Of a stretch of 64,000 nucleotides of DNA, positions 24,001 through 36,000 are shown one piece after another; positions within the stretch are counted from its first letter, which is position 1, and every line of letters begins with the position of its first letter. The DNA comes from Emydura subglobosa. Lineage: Eukaryota > Chordata > Testudines > Chelidae. The notes under the pieces were generated by a model. It was not told where the DNA came from, ran no database searches, and saw only the letters and a program-made list of their open reading frames with translations. The stretch is taken from contig ML679961.1 in the NCBI GenBank assembly GCA_007922225.1, positions 6,183,702 through 6,247,701 on the forward strand, in the 5' to 3' direction. A program made the translations under genes and the position numbers.

Positions 24001-27000
24001 TAAGCACACCAACTACGAGGAAGCACAGCCTTACCACTACACACATCATTTTTTTCCTCTGGTACAAAATTCTGGACTGGGGATATATCCAAAGAAATGC
24101 AATTTGCAGGACACACTCACCAGACGTGCCTTCCCCAGCAACCTGGTCAGTCACGGTTTCCTGCGTCCAGCTGGGCTGCTCCTGTGTAGCAAACAGCTCC
24201 TGGCTTTCAGAGAGAAGGGATACCCCACTTGCTTGCACCCTGTTCTCATCATCCTCATCTACAGACTCGTCTTCATTCATCCTGGCCTCAGATTCCCCCG
24301 AGGTATCTACACTGTGTGGTGGCATAGTGGTTGTGTTTCCGCCAAGAATTGCATGCAGCTCTTTATAAAAGTGGCATCTTTAGGTGATGAACCAGAAAGG
24401 CTGTTAGCTTCCCGAGTTTTCTGATATGCCTGCCTCAGCTCTGATCTTTACGCAGCACTGCTGCGCATCCCTGTTGTGCCCCTCCTCCAACATGCTGTGA
24501 GATATCTTCTCGTAGATATCCAAATTTCTTTTGCTGGCTTGGAGCTGAGCCAGAACAGACTTTTCGCCCCACAGACCGATGAGATCCAAGACCTCAGGTC
24601 GGCTCCAGGCTGGAGAATGCAGTCACCATGATCAGTTGTGCTGGCAGGCTCTCTCCATACTGACTTAACAGGAAATGGGAATTCAGAATTTCCTGGAGCT
24701 GGAGGGGAGGGGCTGTTTCCTGTTTACGTGGTCACGGTGCAACAGAGTGTGAATGTCCAGAGCGGTCACAACAAAGCATTATGGAATACCTCCCGGAGGC
24801 CAAAGACATTGATTTACATGGCGCTCTGCCTACACTGACGCTCATTCGACCATACAATTCGACTTCAGTGTTATCCCACTTGTGGAGGTGGTTTTATTAA
24901 GTCGAATTTTACCATGAGTTAGGTCAGCAGAACTGACATACCAGTGGAGAGGCATACTTTATGTGGTCGACGGAAGCCACATTCCGCCAACTTACATTGT
25001 CAGTGTACACCAGACCTACGACTGGTCACACAGATACAGTGTATCTGTATCCCTTGAATTCTATTGAGATGTAAATCTGTGACTATTTTTGTTCTAATAT
25101 GAATGAGGGATTGAATATATAGGTATTTATGCATGAGACAACACAATGTTTCAGTGGCATCCCAATAAAACTGTTGCCAAGCCAGAACTGTATGTAGTTC
25201 CACTTCACCATTCAAGTTAAACGGAGCTTAAAGTAAATCGGCCATTCCAAAAACTGATGTAAAAATCATTTCCTATACATTCTTTTCAATAGTATCCAAA
25301 CAAAGCAGGAATGACTCCATTTGAGGGAGGTTTCACATATTCTTATTAAACTACAGAAGTGCCATAAAACAATCAGCAGTCAATCCAATGTACTACTGTT
25401 AAACAGATCTTTACCTTTAATCTGATTTGACTTTTGTCCTCAGTAACATCAAGTACTTCAATTAATGGTTGGCTTTCCAATGTCGACTGTTTGAGGAATG
25501 AAGGGCACAAAACATTGTCCAGAAATTCATCAACATTTTCTTCACTGACAAACAACCTTTCCTAAAGACAAAAAAAGAAGTTACACGTTTTTATGTTCTT
25601 TTCACATTATGTGCCAGTGTTTTTGGACCCAGCAACCCACTAAAATAAATAAATATATATATTACACAGACACACACAAAATTCTGATTCTGAATATACA
25701 GCTGAGACACCCACACGGCCTGTGAAAACAATTTCTGTTTCTCTGGTTCAATACATTTTAAATGAGGCATTCAGAAGCAGAGAGATGAATATGAAGAAAA
25801 CTGTTTAAATGATTTAAGTATAAAATATCTCTCTGCCTCACACAAAGGGTAATGGTTTAAAGCAGTGGTTCTCAACCCAGGGCCCAATCAGCACACAGCT
25901 GCAGCCCATGTGACTTCCTCAGGGCCATACAGGGAATGTGTGTGTGTTTGGATGCAGCTCACTTAACACAGAGAGCTGCATATACGGCACACAATGGTAA
26001 ATAGGTTGAGAACTACTGGTTTAAAGGGATGTATGTTCTCTACATGTAATGTGTTTGATTCAAGTTTCCACTTGAGGAACCACAACAATAAAAAAAAAAA
26101 CCAGTTACTAACCTTTCCATAACTATTGTTCTTCTAGATGTGTTGCTCATGTCCACTCCAATATAGGTATGTGTGTGCCACATACACCGTTGCCAGAAGC
26201 TTTTCCCTAGTGGTATCAGCCAGCTCAGCTCAGGTGCCCCCTGGAGTGGCACCCGCATGGCACAGTTTATAGGCAATTGCTGATCTGCCACCCCCTCGGT
26301 TCCTTTTTGCCGCAACTCCAACAGAGGGGTAGGTGAGTGGGTTTTGGAATGGACATGAGCAACACATCTTGAAGAACAATAGTTACAGAAAGGTTAGTAA
26401 CCGTTTTTTTCTTCAAGTGCTCACATCCACTCCAATGTAGGGGATTCCCAAGCCATAAGTCAGGTGGTGGGATCAGTGTTCTGTTGCAACACTGACTGGA
26501 GGACCGCTTAGCAAAGGCTGCATCATTTCTCGCTTGCTGCATAATTGCATAGTGCGTAGTAAACGTATGGATGGATGACCAGGTCGTCGCTTTACAGATG
26601 TCCAGAATCAGGATCTGTGCTACAAAGGCGGTCGCCAAAGCTTGCAGGAGTGCGCTGTTAATCAAGGAGGCAGAATCATTGCCAGCTCATAGCACAACTG
26701 TATGCAGGACATGATCCATGAGGAGTTTTTCTGAGTAGAGACTGAGTTACCTTTCATTCTGTCCACAACAGCCACAAAAAGTTAGGTGGTCTTTCACAAA
26801 AGTCTGGTCCTGTCTATGGAGAAGGCCAGTGCACATCTGACATCTAAAGAATGGAGCCTCTGCTCCTCTCTGATAGAGTGCAGCTTCAGATGGAACACCA
26901 GGAGAAATATGTCCTGGCTATTGTGAAAATGTGAGACCACCATAGGGAGGAAGGATGGATGTGGTCGAAGTTGCACCTTGTCCTTAAAAAAGACCGTGTA

Positions 27001-30000
27001 TGGCGGTTCAGAGGTGAGGGCCCAAATCCCTGAGACTCTCCTGACCAAAGTAATGGCCATCAAGAGAACTACCTTCCATGATAGGTAGAGCAAGGACCAT
27101 GTTGCCATTGGCTCAAACAGCGGTCCCTTAAATTTTGACAATGGTAGATTGAGGTCCCATGGCAGCAAAGTTTGGCATACCTGGGGGTACAGGTGCTCTA
27201 GCACTTTCAAAAATTGTGAGCAAACTGGAATCAAGAATACCGTGGGGCCATTCACAGCAGGTGGAAGGCTGAGATTACAGCCAGGTGAACCTGGGGCCTT
27301 CGTTCTTCAAATGAAGTAGATAGTCCAGAATGAGAGGCAATGGAGTCTCATTTGGGAAAGTCCTTTCCATGTTGACAATAGTGTGAACCTCTTTCACTTT
27401 GCCAGATATGCTGTTCTGGTTGATTGTTCTGGCTGTTCAGGAGAGTCGATGCGCTCACCAAGCAGCCACACTCCACCTCACTCAGCCATCAAACCGTCAG
27501 ATGGAGGGACATGAGGTTTGGATGGAGCAAGTGGCTGTGCTCGTGAGAAATCAGATCCAGGAGCAATGGAAGGCTGATTGGTTTGTCCATCAAGAGGTTC
27601 AGCAGCATTGTGAACCAGTGTTGCCACAGCCTCCCATTGCTCCCGGATCATGGCCATAATGGTGAGATGGTCCCCAAGTGTATGTTTCTGGTCCACCCGA
27701 CATCTATTCCTACGGGACACAGACTCCGCGTGCAAATCAGAACCTGAAGACTCGCTCCTCGATGACCATGGGACTGCTGTATTCCTCAGCGCTGTGCACT
27801 GGTGCCGCGATGGTGAGTGGTGGTGAGAGTATGGGTGATATTGGGGTGCAGAATGATGCCAAGAACCACAACCATGCCGAGATCGTGATCGGTGCCGTGA
27901 CTGCAATCAGCACCGGGACCAAGACCTCGACTGCTATCACGGTGTCAAGCCCCTCGAAGCCTTGCAAGATGGGAGTTGGTGCCTCGCCATTATCATTGGC
28001 TTGCCCAGGACCAGGACTTGTCTCCATTTGGTGGGGTCCTGCGGTGCCTGAGCTGTCCCAACAGGCCATGGCCCAGAGGAGACGGAGGCGCTGGGAGGGT
28101 TAGCAAACTCCTCGCCACCTCATGTGCCTCTGGCATTAATGAGGCTGCCAGGGTCAAGTCTCTTCTGTGGCTCACCCTTTATGGGGAATCCATGTGCACC
28201 TGACTCAACAGTTCCTTGCCTTGGGCCAGAGTCAACGATGTCAACTGGGAAATGACCATCCATGAGTAGTCCGACATAGATCTCACTTGTTCTGTGGTCT
28301 TCGTCAGGAAGCGCCCCCAGTCTGACTTTTTTGTTTTCTTCCTGGGCACCAGCGATGGGGAGTGGTGCCATCCTGCTGGCACTGATTTTCTCGGTGCCAG
28401 GAGGTAGTCAGTGCCAGGCATCCCAGGCCATGTTGGGGCTCTCTGATTGAGGCTGGAATGCGCCTTACCGAGAAGGTACTCGGTGCCAAGTCTGGTTGCC
28501 GTTCCGAAGCAGGGTGAAGTGCTGCCTCCATTAGGAGAAATTTCAGTCTGATATCCCTCTCCTTCTTGGTCCTTGGTCTAAAGTTTTTGCAGATTCGGCA
28601 CTTTGCCAGAAAGTATCCTTCACCAAGGCACTTCAGGCAACTGTTGTGCAGGTCACTCACTGATATCTTCTTCAGGCAAGTTGCACACTGCTTATATCCT
28701 TGGGACCAAGGCATGCCCCCAGCCCTGCGGGTTAACCCTGCAGGGTGGGAATTCTAACTACTCTATCTATCTAACTTGATCTAATCAACTATTAACACTC
28801 TAGTTACAATCTATTTACACAAAACAGCCACTAAGGAGAATCACTTACGGAGTAAGGAAACAACAGTGTGCCAGCTACTGTCATGGACAGAAAGAAGGAA
28901 CTGAGGGGGTAGCGGGGCAGCAGTTGCATATATACTGTGCCATAAGGCACCAATCCAGAGGGCACCAGAGCCGACCCAGCTGATATCACTAGGGAAAAGT
29001 TTCCAGCGATGGTGGTCGCAGTGCATGCACACCTATACTGGAATGGACATGAGCAAGCATTCAAAGAAAAAATTGTTTCAGCTGCCCTCCCATCTCTTTT
29101 GATATTTATTTTTTAAAAAAAGTTCTGGATCTGTGGAATTTCTTAATTTCCTTACCTTAGGAAAAATACAAACATTGATTAGACTGTAATTCCAGCTCAT
29201 TTTAGTTATCAGACTTCAAGATTAGGCCTTCTGAAGTGGAGACTATGAAATATGTATGACAGTATCCATTTCAGATCTGTGTAACAAGCTTGTCTCTTTA
29301 GATATTCATTCAGGTATAAATAAATACCTGTGGAATGTAATGAAATGCAGTCTACAGTTAAATACTAAAATACTCCCAAGTATATTTTTAGGACTATTCA
29401 TATGTGGTTCAGGTGCACTGTGAAACATATTGCTACTGGTCTTATGACTCAAACCAGCTGTGGTCCCAAAAATATACCCTGGAGTATCTTATTGTTTAAA
29501 GACAATAATATTTTCTAGATTTGTTCATTTGTTTCTTTTTATATTTAACAATAAATTCTTCCATTATGTAAAATAATAGAAAAAGGTTAAACCCCCTTTT
29601 TCCAGGATTCTCAATTACTCTTGATTGTTTTAATATATGCACTTTTAAATCCCTCATTTCTTTTTACTCCCTTGTCTGATCAACCTAATAAAAACTAGAA
29701 TATTGGGAAAGTCCGGCCACCAGGGAAGTCCTGTTGATATTAAATTTAATAAGGCAATTTTGAATATATTCAGCTTTCTAAAGTGTTCATCTAACTGCAC
29801 CATTTTATCTGTGTCTGGGCTCTCAAAGATATAATTTTTATCTTTAAAAGAAGCTATAAGTGGGAGCATGAAACAGTTCTGTATTCATAGAACAATAAAT
29901 GAAAATTTGGATATCATGTATATACTGCCAATTTACAAAATATTTAATTAAACCCATTTTAAGCCCAGAAGGTTTACAATCCAAGACACTATGCAGATAG

Positions 30001-33000
30001 CAGGACAGATAAGGGAGGGTGCAGAGAGATCATACATGAAGAGAATATAGTAGTGGCCTTGTTTACACTAGCAGCATCCACCACCAATAGTAGGAATGGT
30101 GATTGCACTTTTGTAGACAGGGCTTAGTCACTGATATCCCTGTCATGCTTCTGTAGTGTTGCTACTGGACACTTAGTGATCAGTGTGGATACCAGTGAGA
30201 CACGGTACGCCCGATTTGCAGGTCAATAAGGTTTAATGTGCAAGGTTTTCTATAAATATACTAGTTAAATACAAAGCCTAAAATTAACTACAAAATATCA
30301 TACTCACTAAACCTGGAGAGCTAAGCAGTCACTCAGAAGGCTGTAAACAGGAACGGCTTTCTTTAGGGGCCCCGCCGGGGAGTCAGTGAATTCTCTGGTT
30401 CCACCGGCAGCACCTCCCATGGAGTCTGGCGTTGATGGAGCACGCCCCTTTGTCTAAGTGGTGACTTTTTATACCTTTCTATACACAGCTTTCACCTCAT
30501 TACCCATCTACTAATTATTACATATTCTATTACCTACATCAGGTTCTCACCCTTGACTATATTCCATTCTCACCATCTCGTCTGGTGATAGGAGGGGCAG
30601 TGAGAAAATATGCCCCATGGCAGTGGAAAAGTGTACTCCCAGATGCTCAAGGATAACTTGTTATTCCCATCATCATTATCTATGTGCAGCTGCAAGCATA
30701 CATGTTATGTATTTTGACTCATTATGTGCCATGGGATGCAGAAACTGAGACATCTGTAAGGTTACTCAGTGATCCTATTTGTCTCTGCCAACTGGAATAT
30801 GTCAAGCTGCAGAAGTCAGAATGGTCAAGCAAGCAATTTAAGCTATGCTAGGCCTCAAAACTGTGGTCAGGCCACTCAAATTGCATTGGGCCTCCAATAA
30901 TACCAGACGTGGACTAGCTACACAGTTTGTTTCTCAGCGACATGAACACATCATCTGGTGTATATCATTAGATCCTTTAATGCTTTGCCAGGTACGATTG
31001 AGGTTAGGTTAAAGGAGGTATTTTACACAGTGCCACCTAGTGGCTGAACAGTATAATACACTAATATTCCATTACAGCTCCCCCTTAAAGTTCAACATTC
31101 CTGCCATTTACAGTATTTATACTATCATGCTGTCTTTGAAGATCCGTATGTATCAGTCTGTTAAGTGTCTCTGAATCGTACTGGTTTTCTCATTACATGA
31201 CCCAAACGCATAACAACTTGGTCATCTGGCTGTCTATTAGTTGCAATGACTGGCTTTGGTTGATCTGGAATCCTTAAAGTCCTCATCTTCTTGTTCTGCA
31301 TCTGCCATCTGTAGAGTTTGATCTGTTGATTGTTCTTTCAGAGGAACAAGCTGTAGATATCAACAATTTCAATTGACCTCTCCACTATGAGTCTTGATCA
31401 CATACAGTCTGAGTGATGAATTCTCTCTTTACAACAGCTGGAGTAGTACAATTTTTTTCTTTCATCCAATTTGACATGATAACAGTCCCCAGGTTTTAGA
31501 CTCAGCTATTCTCTGAGTGATGTCTGTTGTAAAAATGTTGATAAGCTCTTTTAGCCTTATCTGATTTAGCTACTTTCTTCATGTCTGGCCACTTTGGAGA
31601 TAGATTCTTTTCCAAAGTCGGAATAGTAGTTCTGAGTTGTCCTCCCATCAGTAGTTGTACTGGACTATATCCAGTAGCTGCTATTGGTGTTGATCTGTAA
31701 CTTCAGGCTGATTTACACTACAAATTTTTGTTGACAAAAGTCAGCTTTTGGTGACAAAACAGTGGTGGTGTATACACTACAATGCTCTCTCCACCAACAA
31801 AACTCTCCTGCTTTGGCAGGCAACAAAATAAAACCAGCTCAACAAGAGGCGTAGAACTTTTTGTGGCAAAGTTAGAGCAACAAAGCCTCAGTGTAGAGTA
31901 GAGACTGTATGCCGTAACTGGGCTCCAGGAACTAGCCCACCCTGACTGCTCTGTTCACTGTTTTGAACTCTGCTGTACTGCCCTGCACTCCAGCTACACA
32001 AGCATGTTCCCTTCCCCTTTTTAAGCTACAGGAAGTTTTGAAATTGCTCAGCATGGAGAGCTCACACAGCTGCCCACTTGAGTATGCCGGCTCATGGCAG
32101 CAAATTGGCTCCTGCCTGGACTACATGGGAGGGAATGGATCATTCTCTTGGGTGTGTGGGAAGAAGAGGCTGTGGGAGAACTCGGAGGGAATCAATCCTA
32201 ATCTCCTATGGCAGGCATGCAGGCAGCATGGGCTGCTACTGGGGAAGGTGCAGGGAAGAGACTCCTGATGTGCTGTGCACAGCCAGGGAGGAAGGTGGGG
32301 GCTGATGTCGGGGTGTGTCCCCCACCGCCAATGTATAAGTCTCCACTGAGCAGGAGTAGGCAGATGGGGGATATCAGCTGTCTGTGCACCAGCTTCTGTC
32401 TCAGGACTGGTTGCTTCTGGCTGCTGTCTGAAATTAAAGAGACAGCATGTGGACACTCGCTGTGCTCCAACACGCACGCAATCTTTCTCACACCCTCTCA
32501 CTCCCTGGCACACACACTCCTCTGGGCTTCTTGTGTTTGTGTTCAGCACTGTCAGTTTGGCTGACAGGGCAGTTGAAAAGCGGCTGTCAGTCTAGTAGGG
32601 TGGCCATGGAACAATGGGATTAAGAAACCTTCATCATGTGATGCTGTGCCTGCCCCATGTGGCATTGCAAACCCTTCCCAAAGCACTGTGCATGCAGTTG
32701 TCCAGTGGGATAGCTACCCACAGTGCACTGCTCCCTGTCAATTCAAGAGCTGGTAGTGTGAATGTACTACACGAATACAAGGAGCATAGTGAGGACATGC
32801 AACAGCAGTTTAATTACAGCGGTGGCTGTACGCCGGCATAACTTGTGTTGACAAAACTCTAGCGTGAGGAGTAAGGAATGGATCTTCCTGCTGTAGGATT
32901 ATCTTGGCTGTCTGTACGGCTCTTTCAGCCTCTCCATTCACTTTGTGGGAAAGGTGGACTGCTAACAATAAGATCAAAATCATATTTCACACAGAATGAC

Positions 33001-36000
33001 AAATTCTGCTGCAGTGAATTGTGATCTGTTGTCCATTACTAGTTGTTCGGGAATACCAACATGACCAAATGTGTACTTCAGTTTCTCAATAGCACTGTAA
33101 CATGTTAAGTCTTTCAAGTACATTATTTCTATATATCTGGAAAAATAGTCCATGATGACCAAGTAATGATGTCCTCTGTATTCACATAAATCTGGAACTA
33201 GTCTCTTTTGAGGTCTGACTTTTAGGGTGTTTGTACACTGTATGGTTCAACATCGTTTCAGGTTGAATTGTACTGACCTCTTTTCAAAAAGTCCAGTAAC
33301 ATCAAATCCTCCATCGAGTTCTTCCACCTTTCTCAATAGACCCATCATGGCAGCCACACTATGGCTCAGAAGGTTGTTGGTCTCTGATCCTTTGATTACA
33401 TGCACTCTGAATGCATAGCTTTTGTCTTTGTAAGTTGTTTCTGTGGTGGACTGGCCCATGCAATTCAGAATCGTCAGAGCTACGTCAGGTGACTTCAGCT
33501 CTGGGAGGGGTTGAAGGAGATTGTAATCCCTTCTGAGATGACTGTGATGTAAACTCCAGAGTTAATTTTAACATCAATACTCTTGCCATGAATGTTTAGT
33601 TTCACTCTCCAGGAAGGCTCTGTGTCATCACAAGCAATAGATCCCAGAAACAATGGCTCTTGATTGTAATGTGAGCCAAGTCCTTGACTGCTTCAGTGTG
33701 GCAAACAGCTGCACAGTGTCTATATTTTGTGCATTTATTATACCTTTTACATCTGTCTGGATATGTATCATCTCTTGGAATATGATTTTTTCCATATCTT
33801 GTGCATGCAGGCTGTAATTTGTTCCTCTTAGCCTCCAGGGTCTTATGATAATGACTTAACACTGATGGTGAGTCTCTTTACTGCTTTTAAGATATTTTCT
33901 TCTTTTTCAAGTTTGGCAAGTTCATTTTGGTTTTCCTGTCTTGCTATCTCAGACTGCTTTGCTATCTGAATAACTGAGTCTAGGGTTAAGTCTGTCTTCA
34001 ATTGTAGCTACCGTGAAGGGTTTTTATCTATTAACCCAATAACCAGCCTATCTCTTATATTTTCAAGTTATGCAATCACAAAAATCATAGTTTCATTCAA
34101 TGTTTCCCCCGTTCTTGAATTTTCTGATGGAAATATGCTCTTTCATAAATTATATTTCTGAGGTATAAAGTATGCATCAAACATAGCCAGAACATTGTCA
34201 CCGAACTATTTGAGACTGTCTTCAGTAAAGTCAAAAGATTTAAAGATATGCTCTGCTTGCTTCACTATAACATAATCTAAAGAAGATACCTGTAAATCTC
34301 CAGTTTCATTGTGGAGCTTGTTTGCAATTCAAAATCTTGCAAAATACTGTTTCCAGTCTGTCCATTTTGAAGGTGTGTCAAAGTTGAAGATCTCTGGGGC
34401 ACCGAACATATCCTGCAACCTTTGTTGCTTTGTTCCCTCTGTTTGTTCTCCTCTGGCACTAGTTTACTTCTGACACCATGTCATGATCCTGTTCCAGATA
34501 TAGATTAGCTACAGAGCTTGCTTCTCAGCAAGATACACACCAGATGTGTTCATCATAAGCTCCTTTAGTCCTCTGCCAGGTATGGCTGAGGTTATCTTAA
34601 ATAAGGTATTTTGCACACAGTTTAGCATTCTGTTACAATGCTGTGCATTGTGCTGGTGTAGCCCAGACAACAAGCCAATGGCATAGGTAGAGTTTGAACT
34701 CAAGAATTTCTGGCTTCTAGACCCATTTTTAGTCTATTACACCATGCTGCTTCTCACACAAAGGTTTTGTTGGTACTTTATATTTATAAGGATATCCCTG
34801 TGTGCCTCTTTTTACCTACAGTCACTATGGCACTGTGTTTGAAGATACCAAGAATCACTCACCCGCAGTTCATGACACTTGATAATAGCCAAAAATTTAA
34901 GAGAGAAACCCTGAACCAACATGAAGTCTGTGCATCACTTTAATCCCATAAACCCTCAAATTATAGATTAAATAAAATTTAAGTGGTGAACAGGGCTTCT
35001 GCACACAAATGAATTTCACCCTATATAATTATCATCTTGTTCACAGAGCATGAGCCAGAATTGCTGAGCTTCCTTTTTACTGGGTTCTCAGCCATGCTGC
35101 TGAGCAAGATAATTATCATGTCTTAAGTGCCCTGGCAGCATGCATTCAGTTAGAAGGGAAGGTGCAGGTAAACAGTCTGTTCCAAAATAGCAATTACCTT
35201 CTCTAAGGCCAGATATTTAAGCCACCTACCAGTAACTCAAGTGCTCTGTAATGGTAGGTAAAATCCTTCACACACTTCCAGCAAAATTGATCACTTATGA
35301 GGGCAGGGACTTTTTCTATGAATTTGGAGGTTTTTAACCCCTCCCAATCAGTCACACATTCACAGACTTGAGTGCGGTTAGAAAGCCGCCATATTTCCTT
35401 TTCCAATTTAATTGTCACAAGGTCAGTAGACACAAATGTCAAGACATGGCAGATGGAAAGGAAAGATGTTCTTTTTTAGAATATGGCTGGGACTCAGAAT
35501 ATCTGGATTCAATTCTTAGCTCTGCCACACACTCCCAGTGAGGTGGGAAAGTCTGTAGACAATACAAAATTATTCAAGATTGCTGTCAGCTTTGGACCTA
35601 ACTAAGAGTTACAAAGGGATCTCACACAACTGGAGGACTAGGTAACAAAATGGCAGAGGAAATACAATGTTAATAAATGCAAAGTAATGCATGTAGGAAA
35701 ATATAATCCCAACTATTCATACAGAATGATGGAGTCTAAATGAGCTGTTACCACTCAAGAAAAAGATCTTAGAGTCATTCTGGATAGTTCTTTGAAAACA
35801 TCTGCTAAATGTGCAGCAGCAGTCCAAAAAAAAAAAAAAAAAAAAAAAGCTAACACAATGTTAGGAACTATCAGGAAAAGGATAGATAATAAGACAGAAA
35901 TTATAAATCCCTGGTATGCCCACACCTTGAATACTGCATGCAGTTCTGTTGCCCCATCACAAAAAAGACGTATTAGAACTGGAAAAAAGTACAGAGAAGG

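Larger units (their letters stand above)
20956..25016. mobile_element. PIF-Harbinger DNA transposon with two convergent ORFs
   Basis: About 4.1 kb within DNAAF2 intron 2. Left end GGGTATGTCTACACCACTG; the inverted right end reads GGTCTGGTGTACACTGAC, so the terminal repeats are imperfect. The transposase lies on the plus strand (21469-22310) and a Myb/SANT-like ORF on the minus strand (about 22830-24633). Both are damaged (see those entries), so this copy is immobile. No clear TTA duplication was seen, so the exact ends are uncertain by tens of bases. Confidence 0.75.
26101..29062 (-). mobile_element. DIRS-type tyrosine-recombinase retrotransposon, internally deleted
   Basis: The ends are inverted rather than direct repeats. 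The left terminal stretch (about 26130-26345: ATGTGTTGCTCATGTCCACT, CTTTTCCCTAGTGGTATCAG) recurs reverse-complemented at the right end (about 29062-28850: TTGCTCATGTCCATTCC, CTTTTCCCTAGTGATATCAG). Coding is on the minus strand: ORF1 with a Cys/His motif (28714-27478) and a tyrosine recombinase (about 27340-26470). DIRS elements replicate through reverse transcription and insert with a tyrosine recombinase, without target duplications; none is seen here. The reverse transcriptase/RNase H region expected between the two genes is absent, so this copy is defective. It sits in DNAAF2 intron 1. Confidence 0.75.
30900..34637 (-). mobile_element. Gypsy (Ty3-like) LTR retrotransposon, degraded, with nested insertion
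   Basis: Minus-strand element about 3.7 kb long. 5' LTR 34637-34479 (TGTAACAGAATG ... CATGACA, TG/CA ends), then a primer-binding-site-like TGGTGTCAGAAG (34478-34467), gag remnant, protease remnant, integrase core, integrase C-terminal part, polypurine tract 31089-31077 and 3' LTR from 31076 (TGTAATGGAATA). The two LTRs share blocks such as CTGGCA and GATGAACACATCTGG / GATGTGTTCATG but are clearly diverged, so the insertion is old. Most of the reverse transcriptase/RNase H region is missing. A further element (about 31697-32868) interrupts the integrase. Confidence 0.75.

Noticed and set aside
31963..32564. Overlapping frames of 75-142 codons on both strands
   Set aside because: They lie wholly inside the nested non-autonomous transposon and have no protein-family signature.
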